Assembly: GCA_903896925.1 (NCBI GenBank)
Contig: CAITZM010000018.1
Location: 1-64,000 of the forward strand
Source: an uncultured Lentisphaerota bacterium
Lineage (GTDB): Bacteria; Verrucomicrobiota; Kiritimatiellia; CAIQIC01
Reading direction: 5' to 3'
DNA: 64,000 nucleotides
A program made the position numbers and the translations under genes. The notes beneath the pieces are model-generated. The model made no database searches. It was not told the origin of the DNA and was given only the letters and a program-made list of their open reading frames with translations. Shown here one piece after another: positions 34,213 through 41,442 of the stretch; position 1 is the stretch's first letter, and every line of letters starts with the position of its first letter.

Positions 34213-35241
34213 TCAGCGGGCTTGGTAGACGGCGAGGATGTTTTCCGGCGGGACATCGGGCTGGAAGAGGTGCGCGGGGGCGAGGATGTAGCCGCCGTTT
34301 TCTCCGAGGACATCGCAGTAGTGCTGCGCGCCGGCGGTGACGGCGGCGGGCGTGCCCTTGGGCAGCAGCTCCTGCATGTCGATGCCACCGTGGAAACACA
34401 GCCGGTCGCCGAACTCGCGCTGCAAACTTTCCGGCTGCATCTCCGGGCCGGTTGGCTGGATCGGGTCAAGCACGTCCACGCCACACGCGATCAGGTCGGC
34501 GATGAACGGGCGGATGGTGCCGCAGCTGTGGTAGAGCGCGCGGCCGCCGAGGCCGTGGATCAGCGCGGTCATCTCCCTGAGATAGGGCGCGATGAACTCA
34601 CGGAACATGGCGGGGGAAATGAGCGGCCCGCGCTGCGTGCCGAGGTCACTGATGACGAGGTAGAGGTCGATGCGCCCGTTTGTCAGCTCCGCGGCGCGGG
34701 TGTAGTCCTCGAGGTAGAAGTCGGTGAACTTGCGCGCGAGGAAGTGGACCCAGTCGGGCTGTTCGGCCATGTCGAGGAACATGCCCTCCCAGCCGCGCAC
34801 GAGCGCGGGCCGCTGCCAGATGTCGGCAAAGCCGTAGAACAGTGCGCGGTCGGCGTGACGTTTGCACTGTGCCGCAAGCTGCGAGCGGTCAAGGCAATCG
34901 GGCGAGGGCCAGGGGAATTCTTCAAGCTCGGCCAGGTCGACCGCCCCGGCAAGCGCGCCCTTGGCATCCTCGCGCATCGGCCCCCACGGCGTGGCGTTGA
35001 AGACGTAGCGCTCGCCCCAGAAATTCTGGAACAGGCCACCGCCCAGCTCGCGCTCCGGCGGCGCGGGCGCATCCAGGTGACGCACGTCCACGTCGAGCGC
35101 ATCGAGCAACCTGTCCTTGTCGGTGTGCCCGACATGCGCGAACAGCCGCTGCAGCGCCGGTGGCTCCGCCCAGAAGTCGCGCGGCGTACGGTCGGGCCGT
35201 TGATGCTGCAAGGCGGCGAGAACCCGTTCGCGTGAAGTCAC
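34213..35241 (-). CDS. Uroporphyrinogen-decarboxylase-family protein (MtaA/corrinoid methyltransferase-like)
   Basis: This 342-residue cytoplasmic protein lacks a signal peptide. It begins MTSRERVLAALQHQRPDRTP, the usual start of the URO-D superfamily subgroup found beside glycan-degradation loci in PVC bacteria. Later blocks DLYLVISDLGTQRGPLISP, ALYHSCGTIRPFIADLI and CFHGGIDMQELLPKGTPAAV fit this subgroup; the HSCG motif is typical of its metal-binding, methyltransferase-like members. Haem synthesis is unlikely given the context. The start is GTG at 35241 with AAGGAG upstream. It follows the rhamnosidase gene by 15 nt and both lie between the 78-bp inverted repeats. The physiological substrate is unknown. 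Confidence 0.85.
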   Translation of the reverse strand: MTSRERVLAALQHQRPDRTPRDFWAEPPALQRLFAHVGHTDKDRLLDALDVDVRHLDAPAPPERELGGGLFQNFWGERYVFNATPWGPMREDAKGALAGAVDLAELEEFPWPSPDCLDRSQLAAQCKRHADRALFYGFADIWQRPALVRGWEGMFLDMAEQPDWVHFLARKFTDFYLEDYTRAAELTNGRIDLYLVISDLGTQRGPLISPAMFREFIAPYLREMTALIHGLGGRALYHSCGTIRPFIADLIACGVDVLDPIQPTGPEMQPESLQREFGDRLCFHGGIDMQELLPKGTPAAVTAGAQHYCDVLGENGGYILAPAHLFQPDVPPENILAVYQAR

Positions 35242-35256
35242 GGCGACTCCTTTTCC

Positions 35257-36975
35257 TTACTCTCTCACAATCTTGACGCCGTCCGGAGCTTGGATGTCGC
35301 TCTTGACGCTGCCATCGGCCTGCCGTTCGTGGCGTACCCGGATCACGCCCAGCGGCGTCGGGAAACTGCCTTCCGCCCATGGCAAGTCGCCGAGGTAGGG
35401 CTTCACGCGCACGGTCTTGCAGCCCACCTCGACCGGCTGGATGCCGAGCACGTGCGCAATCAGCCATGCGGCCGGACCGGACGACCAGCCATGGCAGAGG
35501 CTGTGGCGGAAGCCTTTGTAGCAGAACTCGCCGTAATCGCCATGAATGTCCTTCTTGCCCGCCACCGGCAGTTCGTCGATGCGAAACGCGTTGTTGGTCC
35601 ACGCCACGTTGAAGTCCTCCCAGAAGCTGGTGGCCCCCATGTCGAGCATCCCGCCCCAGTAGTCGCGCACCGTATCGATGCCGCGCTGCACAGCGCCCGC
35701 CTTGGCCATGGCCTCCAGCATGTAGTAACCGTAAAAGGTCGAGACGCCCTGCACGCCGTCCTTGGCCAGCACCTGCGCATCCATCTCCTTGGCCTCGCGC
35801 AGGCCCGACAGCGCCAGCAGCGCCGCCACCTGCTTGCTGCCTTCCGGAGCAGGCTTGTACTGACCCAGCCGCGCCGCGCCCGCCTTGCACCGGGCCCCCA
35901 GCTCCGCGTCGCCCAGGGCCGCGGCCAGCCGCGCACCGTCCTCGAAGGTCATCAGCATCAGCGCCTGCATGCCTGCGGCGACGGCCTTGGGGTTGTGCTG
36001 CGTGGGCCAGTCTAGAAAGCCGCCCATCGTGCACCGGTTGTCGGGACCGATGTACTTCACCAGGTTGGCAAACACGGCTTTAAGATAGGCGTGCTGCGCC
36101 TTGAGGTAGTCCAGATCGCCGGTGTAGCGGTACCAGTCGTGCTGACACCGGATCCACCACAGCGTGTACGCCGGCATGGTGTTCATCCATTTCGCAGGCG
36201 GCGTCGTTTCACGCATGTAATCGAGCGAGGTGGTCAGCACGTCCTGCTTGCCGAACACGGCCATCAGGGACGACACCTCCGGATGCATGTCGCCCATCCA
36301 CACCAGCCGGTCGCGCTTGATGCCATCCCAGAGGTAGTCCTGACAGCAGAGGTGCAGCGTGCGGGCGGCCGTCGCCCACACCCGGTTCAACCGTTCGTCG
36401 CTGCTCTTGAACGAACCGAGCTGCTGCATCGGGCGCATCAGCGAGACGGCGCGGATCGATTCCAGGCTCAGCACGCCTTTCGAGACCAGATCGATGCGCG
36501 CGAAACGGAAACCCGAGTTGCCGATCTCGCGCATGCCGAGCCACGGCAGATCGATCACGCCGTCGCGGATGGCATGATCGTTGCACGCGCCGCGCTCGCC
36601 GAGTTCGGCCATGGCCTCGGCCACCGACTCGCCGAAGCGCACGCGCACCTTCACATCCCTGCCGCTGGGGCCGCCGGAGGCGAGCTGCACGCCGCCGTGC
36701 AGTTCGCGCCCGAAATCGACCAGCACCGACGCGGGTGCGCCTTTGTTTTCCAGGCGGCAACCGGAGCCTGCCAGAAAGAGGCCTTCCGGCACCTGGCCGT
36801 GTTTCTCCTTGAGCAATAGGTCCGCGTTGGCCACCGTCGACTGGCCGCTCTGCTCCGAGCACCAGACGACGCGGGTCGGCATGACCAACGTCCGCACCCG
36901 CGGGTCGGTTTGATCCACCGCGCTGGCCCCCACCCCCGTCAGCACCGCCACCGCCATCAAACAAAGCGTCTTCAT
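35257..36975 (-). CDS. GH78-type alpha-L-rhamnosidase
   Basis: This 572-residue secreted enzyme (signal MKTLCLMAVAVLTGVGASA) releases alpha-L-rhamnose. A beta-sandwich region (about 80-185) is followed by the (alpha/alpha)6 catalytic domain. The segment QDYLWDGIKRDRLVWMGDM (212-230) matches the GH78 region carrying the catalytic Glu/Asp residues, and WMNTMPAYTLWWIRCQHD, GATSFWEDF and the C-terminal beta-sandwich (VKPYLGDLPWAEGSFPTPLG) complete the pattern. It is shorter than many GH78 enzymes because extra N-terminal modules are absent. The upstream GAGAGGG is a likely ribosome site. It is probably co-transcribed with the URO-D gene 15 nt downstream. This is the best pointer to a rhamnose-containing substrate. 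Confidence 0.87.
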   Translation of the reverse strand: MKTLCLMAVAVLTGVGASAVDQTDPRVRTLVMPTRVVWCSEQSGQSTVANADLLLKEKHGQVPEGLFLAGSGCRLENKGAPASVLVDFGRELHGGVQLASGGPSGRDVKVRVRFGESVAEAMAELGERGACNDHAIRDGVIDLPWLGMREIGNSGFRFARIDLVSKGVLSLESIRAVSLMRPMQQLGSFKSSDERLNRVWATAARTLHLCCQDYLWDGIKRDRLVWMGDMHPEVSSLMAVFGKQDVLTTSLDYMRETTPPAKWMNTMPAYTLWWIRCQHDWYRYTGDLDYLKAQHAYLKAVFANLVKYIGPDNRCTMGGFLDWPTQHNPKAVAAGMQALMLMTFEDGARLAAALGDAELGARCKAGAARLGQYKPAPEGSKQVAALLALSGLREAKEMDAQVLAKDGVQGVSTFYGYYMLEAMAKAGAVQRGIDTVRDYWGGMLDMGATSFWEDFNVAWTNNAFRIDELPVAGKKDIHGDYGEFCYKGFRHSLCHGWSSGPAAWLIAHVLGIQPVEVGCKTVRVKPYLGDLPWAEGSFPTPLGVIRVRHERQADGSVKSDIQAPDGVKIVRE

Positions 36976-37078
36976 GGATGCCCTCTCGTTTGCAAACCGC
37001 TATTTTCCACAGGACTTTCGGCCCACGCCCAGCGCAACCCTGCCCTATGACCTCGGTTGCGACCGATGCGGGCCACTC

Positions 37079-37124
37079 TTCCAGACCTAGGAAAAAGCGC
37101 AAGCCGTTTCTTCCAAGGCCTGGA
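37079..37124. repeat. Bipartite TTCC-GGAA element, full copy
   Basis: Units TTCCAGACCTAGGAA and TTCCAAGGCCTGGA, with a 17-nt spacer. Confidence 0.75.
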
Positions 37125-37199
37125 CATTGCGCCCCAACGGGGGCGGCTTGGCATCGCATAAAGTGAGTGCCCGCCCTGTGCTCAGCGCCCAGCGAGGAC

Positions 37200-37279
37200 A
37201 TTGTCTGACTAGCTGGGAGGGGCGGTGTCCTCACCGCCCCGCAAAGTGTCACCGCCATGCCCTGGCCGCAGACCCGTGT
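37200..37279 (+). repeat. 78-bp inverted repeat, right copy
   Basis: Partner of 33843-33920 in opposite orientation, about 91 per cent identical by eye, with the same 9-bp hairpin GGGGCGGTG/CACCGCCCC. Confidence 0.85.
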
Positions 37280-37695
37280 GCAGCGTCCCCACCCTCAGCC
37301 ACAGCTGACACCACTTGGGCGGGCGCTACCAAAGTGCCCACGGAACAGCGCCATTCCCACTGTAGGCTGGGTCACCGACCCGGCGGTCCCTGCCCAACGC
37401 AAATAACTTTGGGCGGCTCCACCGAGCCCCGCCCTGCCTTCACACCGCCATGCCAAATGAAGTCCATGCGGCTGCCTGAAGACATGATTTACGCATGAAA
37501 AAGGTCGCCCCGCTGCGTCCTGATCACTTATTTAGGCCGAAGACTCACTTGAGATTAATGGCCAGGGCCGTCGCCACCTTGGGCATCCAGGCGCTGACCG
37601 GGGTCTGCTGCCCCGCAGGCCCGGCAGCCCGCGCAGGCGCCGGCGCGCTCGCCTTCCGAGAGAGGGGTCATTCAGGCGTGGGCCATCCCGTCAGC

Positions 37696-40600
37696 TCACT
37701 TGGCCCTGTTTAGCTCCGGCGGACGCAGGGCGCCGGGTGGTGTGTGCTCCAACAACGGGCGGATGACCACGTCGGAGACGAGCAGCGTGCCCTCCTCCAC
37801 CCAGATGCCGAGCTTGTCGCCTTTCGGGTTCCAGAAATAATTGGCGAGCGTATGGCGTCCGTCCACTTCCACATCCACGATGTCGTGGCGACAGATCACA
37901 TCGAGGCGGATGGGTTTATCGAGCCCGCGGAGGCCGCTGATCGCGTGCCCGCCCACGAGCGGACCACCGCTGCCGCTGTGCGTGCTGTGCGAATAGGACC
38001 CGCGGGCGGCGCGGGTGTCGAGGCGGAAGTCCGTGCCGTCGTGTTCGCCATCGCTGGTGCGCAGGCGCACGCCATAGGCCTTCACCGCGCCCTGCGGGGC
38101 GAGTGTGAGTGTGATCCGTGCGTCGTTCGGGATGCCGCTTAACAGGATTTGTTGACGGCCCTGTTTGGCTTCGAGGCGCGCGTTGCGCTCCTTTTTCTTC
38201 AATACGATGGGTGCGCCGCACGGCGGCATCAGTTCCGGCACAAACCGCGTGCCGAGCGCGCCGTCATCGAACTGCACCATGTCGCGCAGCACGAGGTTGC
38301 CGCCAAAGCCGTTGTCGGCCATCCAGCCCGCGAAAAGGCGGCGGTTGCCGGTAAACGCGCCGACCTTCGGCACGGCGAGCGAATCCACGCGATCGGGCAC
38401 CTGTAACGTCCACGGTCCGTACGGCTGCCGCGACCGCCAGACGTGCCCGCCGCCGCCGAGGAAGTAATACCAGTCGTTCCACGGGAACCAGTTGGGACAC
38501 GTCGCCGCGTGCATGCTCTCCTCGGTCACCAGGAATGGCTCCGGCAATTCCTTCCACGTCTTGAGATCTGCCGACACCCAATGCGCCAGCGTGGCTTTCC
38601 GGCCGGCGCTCACGAGGCGGGCGGTCGCACCATCGAGCACAAGTTGGCCCTCGCGCACCGCCGCCGTGCCCTCGAGTTCGGCGGGCGCGAGCCGGCCGGC
38701 ACGGTCGCTGGCGTTGCCGGCCTTGAAATCGAACCAGACGAGCGGCTTCGGCCCGGTGCCCTCGTGCGGCTTCAGTCCGGCGATCTGCGCCTCGGTCAGC
38801 GCCACGTTGTAGACGCGGGCATCGGCAACCGCCCCGTGAAAATGCGCGGCGGGACTGTCGCGGCGGTCGAGATGCCGCAGGCCCACGACAACCCGTCCGC
38901 CCGGCGCGATGTCCAGCGGCTGCTCGACTTGATACCGGGCATAGCGCGCGCCGTTGCGGTAGAGCGTGACCGTAGGGCCCGCGTAGGTCGCCGCAATCTG
39001 CACCCACTCGCCGGGTTGCGCGGTTTCCGCCGCGTTTTGCGCCTGGCCTTTTTGCGTGCGATGGAGGCCATCGCTGCCCGCCATCCAGCGCCGCGGCGCG
39101 CATTCGCCAAGCACCAGCGAGTCGAACCGGCCGCCCTCGCCCTCCACCGTCAGCACGCCGGCGCCATGCTGGTCGAGGTCGGCGGGCGAGACCCACGCCA
39201 CCAGCGTCTTGTCCTTCAACTGCGGCAGCGTGCCGCCAAAACTCTGGCCGGCCTTGATCATGTGGAACAGCTTCTTGGTCGGGTCGGGATCAGGAAAGAC
39301 CTCGCAGTCACCGCCGGGCAGGAACGGATGCGGCGCCTGTTTCGTCCACTGTTCCCCGTCGGGGCTGGTGACGAGCTGGATGCCGCCGTGGCCGGAGTAG
39401 TAATCCGGCGTCGGATAGAACATCCAGTACTTCCCGTCGTGATACACAGCCGCGCCGGTGCCGTTCCACGCTTCCCACTGCTCGGAGATCGGTGCGACGA
39501 CCGGATGCTGCCGCCAGGTCTGCAGGTCGCGCGTCGAGGCGTGGAGAATTTCCAGCGCGCCGTGTCCGCCATCCCACTTGCTGTGCATATTGCGCCGCAG
39601 CACGAGATAGAACAGATGAAACGTGCCATCGTGGAACCACGGGATGCAGTCGCCCGGCTTCAGGTTATGTCCCGCCGGCCGGTAGTACTGCATGTTCGTC
39701 GGCGGCGCGCCGAGCACCGCCAGCTTACGTTGCCTCGCCATTTCCGCGCCGCCGCTCAACGCAGAGATTTCGTCATCGCCGAGCGCGCGATGCCACAGCG
39801 CCGCATGATCCATCTGTCCGCGAAAGCCGGACAGCAACTTCCCATCCGCCAGTTGCGCCGCGCCGAAAAACCTCGCCGCGGTCGCCGGTCGCGTCGTGCC
39901 CAGCGGAAACTCCTCGTCGAGCAAAACGCCATCAATCCACAGCTGCAAGCGCGGCCCGGTACCGCGTACGATCACGTCGTGCCAGTCGCGCGGGCCCAGC
40001 GGCTCCAGCGGGAACATGAGGCGCATGACCGCGTTCTTGGCGTCGCTGTAGAGCGACACCGATTCCAGATCCGGCACCTTTTTCGGCAACATGTTCCATT
40101 TTTCGAACGGCGCGGGCCGGTTCGTCGCGCCCCAGAGGAACTCGAGCACGCCACGCGAGCCGTGGATCGCGCGCGGCCCTTCCGGCCAGCCGAACATCCA
40201 TGCTGCCGGCGTGGACATGGGCCCGCCGACGTAATTCCGGTCTTCGCGCGGCAACGTCGCGCCATCCACACCGCGCAGATAGAGGCTCGCCGCGCCATCG
40301 CCGCCGTAGCTGCCGAAGAGCGGCGCGTTCCACTCGCCCTGCGGATCGCGTACGCGCAGCAGCAGCGTGAACTCCGCGCCCGGCGGATCAAAGGCCGGTC
40401 CGCCGATCTCCAGATGGCCGCCCTCGAACTGCGCCACCTTCCCATCGCCCCCGCGCGCCAGCGACGCCGAGCGCTCCGCGCCGGTCAGTTCGACGCCGAG
40501 CTTCACCTCACCACGAGCGGTCAGTGTTTTATCTGCGCCATCGAATTTCCAGACGGCGTCGGCGTCGCCGAACGGGTCCGCCGCCAGCGCGGGCCAAACC

Positions 40601-41040
40601 GCGAGCACAGCGAGCAAAATAGGTTTCCAAAGGTTGGCCGCCAAGGGCTGCCCGTTTCGGAAGGCTCGGCTGGAAAAAGCCGCCGCAGATTCACCAAGGC
40701 CCCTGAAAGCCGAAGTTGGCCAGAACACATACAGATGGCAGTTTCTTTCCAACCGCGTAGGCGCCGGTAGTTGCCTGAAGGTGCAACCTGCTCTGTTTCT
40801 TGCGTCGCGCGAACCGACAGGACTGGCCCGGAGCGGCGGCACTCCTGCCGCCGTGGATAGAGCGCCAAGCGCGGGCCTTGCTCTTGTTGCGCGTGCACGT
40901 TCGTAGAGGGTTGTGGCTCGTTCGGCGGCAGGAGTGCCGCCGCTCCGAAGCAACCAAGCCAGCAACCCACCTGCGGCTTTCAGGAGGCTTGGAAAACTTT
41001 CCGTCGTTTTTTCCGAGGATTGGAACAGTCTGCTGTTCAT
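37696..41040 (-). CDS. GH32-like glycosidase with LamG domain nested in its propeller
   Basis: This exported protein of up to 1114 residues starts most likely at the ATG at 41040, which overlaps the TGA of the upstream pseudogene as ATGA. A hydrophobic segment (LWKPILLAVLAVWPALAADPF) that looks like the true signal peptide appears only after about 130 residues of repeat-derived sequence. Next come LamG 1 (DAVWKFDGADKTL), propeller blades with WFHDGTFHLFYLV and GDCEVFPDPDP, an inserted LamG 2 (DKTLVAWVSPADLD ... ARVYNVALTEAQIAGL), and the remaining blades (HWVSADLKTW, ATCPNWFPWNDWYYFLGG), ending in a GH32-type beta-sandwich. The nucleophile position is less conserved than in true fructosidases. 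The leader region is disrupted by two repeat families. Confidence 0.75.
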   Translation of the reverse strand: MNSRLFQSSEKTTESFPSLLKAAGGLLAWLLRSGGTPAAERATTLYERARATRARPALGALSTAAGVPPLRASPVGSRDARNRAGCTFRQLPAPTRLERNCHLYVFWPTSAFRGLGESAAAFSSRAFRNGQPLAANLWKPILLAVLAVWPALAADPFGDADAVWKFDGADKTLTARGEVKLGVELTGAERSASLARGGDGKVAQFEGGHLEIGGPAFDPPGAEFTLLLRVRDPQGEWNAPLFGSYGGDGAASLYLRGVDGATLPREDRNYVGGPMSTPAAWMFGWPEGPRAIHGSRGVLEFLWGATNRPAPFEKWNMLPKKVPDLESVSLYSDAKNAVMRLMFPLEPLGPRDWHDVIVRGTGPRLQLWIDGVLLDEEFPLGTTRPATAARFFGAAQLADGKLLSGFRGQMDHAALWHRALGDDEISALSGGAEMARQRKLAVLGAPPTNMQYYRPAGHNLKPGDCIPWFHDGTFHLFYLVLRRNMHSKWDGGHGALEILHASTRDLQTWRQHPVVAPISEQWEAWNGTGAAVYHDGKYWMFYPTPDYYSGHGGIQLVTSPDGEQWTKQAPHPFLPGGDCEVFPDPDPTKKLFHMIKAGQSFGGTLPQLKDKTLVAWVSPADLDQHGAGVLTVEGEGGRFDSLVLGECAPRRWMAGSDGLHRTQKGQAQNAAETAQPGEWVQIAATYAGPTVTLYRNGARYARYQVEQPLDIAPGGRVVVGLRHLDRRDSPAAHFHGAVADARVYNVALTEAQIAGLKPHEGTGPKPLVWFDFKAGNASDRAGRLAPAELEGTAAVREGQLVLDGATARLVSAGRKATLAHWVSADLKTWKELPEPFLVTEESMHAATCPNWFPWNDWYYFLGGGGHVWRSRQPYGPWTLQVPDRVDSLAVPKVGAFTGNRRLFAGWMADNGFGGNLVLRDMVQFDDGALGTRFVPELMPPCGAPIVLKKKERNARLEAKQGRQQILLSGIPNDARITLTLAPQGAVKAYGVRLRTSDGEHDGTDFRLDTRAARGSYSHSTHSGSGGPLVGGHAISGLRGLDKPIRLDVICRHDIVDVEVDGRHTLANYFWNPKGDKLGIWVEEGTLLVSDVVIRPLLEHTPPGALRPPELNRAK
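40830..40853. repeat. 24-bp palindromic repeat, inverted copy
   Basis: Perfect reverse complement of 40923-40946, 69 nt away. It lies in the open leader frame of the GH32-like gene. Confidence 0.85.
40923..40946. repeat. 24-bp palindromic repeat
   Basis: Identical to 33684-33707. It forms a perfect 24-bp inverted pair with 40830-40853. Confidence 0.85.
40979..41025. repeat. Bipartite TTCC-GGAA element inside a gene start
   Basis: The degenerate unit TTCAGGAGGCTTGGAA and the unit TTCCGAGGATTGGAA have a 16-nt spacer. Read on the coding strand, directly after the ATG at 41040, it encodes FQSSEKTTESFPSLLK. Confidence 0.75.
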
Positions 41041-41415
41041 GGCTTCGCCCCGTTTGCGATGGTCTGCAGCAAGGCCACCGCCGTATCCACCAGCGTCTGG
41101 ATGCCGGCGGGTGCCACAAAGTTCACGCCGGCCAGCGGCTCGTAACCCTCGTGCGCAAAGGGCCTGCACGGTGGGTTCGTAGCCAATCCAGTCATCGGTG
41201 AGTTCGGCCACGATGGTGTAGGGTAACGGCGAACGTTTTTTTATGTCCAAGCCCCACTCCACAAAGAGCTCGCCGGGATTGGTCGCGATGTCCACCCGGC
41301 CGAAGCCGATCTGCAGCGCTGCGCTGTCCGCGGCGGACGCAGCAGTCACGAGCATAAACAGGGCCGCAAACGGCGACAGGAGCAGGCGGGCGGGAGGTGT
41401 GAGAGTCGGTTTCAT
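41037..41415 (-). pseudogene. Remnant of a ceramidase-like gene (deleted and frameshifted)
   Basis: The frame starts at 41415 (MKPTLTPPARL, AAGGA upstream) with a signal peptide, continues to QIGFGRVDI and then jumps directly to ATNPGELFVEWGLDIKKRSP. These match the beginning (GAGVVDITP) and the end (IVTNPAELFCEIGLSIKQHSP) of the intact paralogue at 43434, so roughly 300 codons including the active site are missing. A one-base indel in the GGG run at 41160-41162 then shifts the frame; restoring it gives QAFAHEGYEPLAG and the ending LLQTIANGAKP with a TGA at 41037, overlapping the next gene's ATG. The gene is non-functional but recent enough that both ends are readable. Confidence 0.8.
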
Positions 41416-41442
41416 AAGAGGTTTCCTTGTCGCCATTTCGGC

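Larger units (their letters stand above)
36976..37695. other. Gene-free stretch with repeats
   Basis: About 720 bp with no supported gene. It contains the bipartite palindrome at 37079-37124 and the right 78-bp inverted repeat at 37200-37279. A 72-codon open frame at 37495-37713 has no ribosome site and no recognisable product. Confidence 0.6.

Noticed and set aside
34213-35241. hemE, uroporphyrinogen decarboxylase of haem synthesis
   Set aside because: The sequence belongs to the methyltransferase-like URO-D subgroup, with HSCG and a short N-terminus, and lies beside a rhamnosidase.
37495-37713. Possible 72-residue gene
   Set aside because: No ribosome site, low-complexity Ala/Gly C-terminus, and it runs into the end of the GH32-like gene on the other strand.
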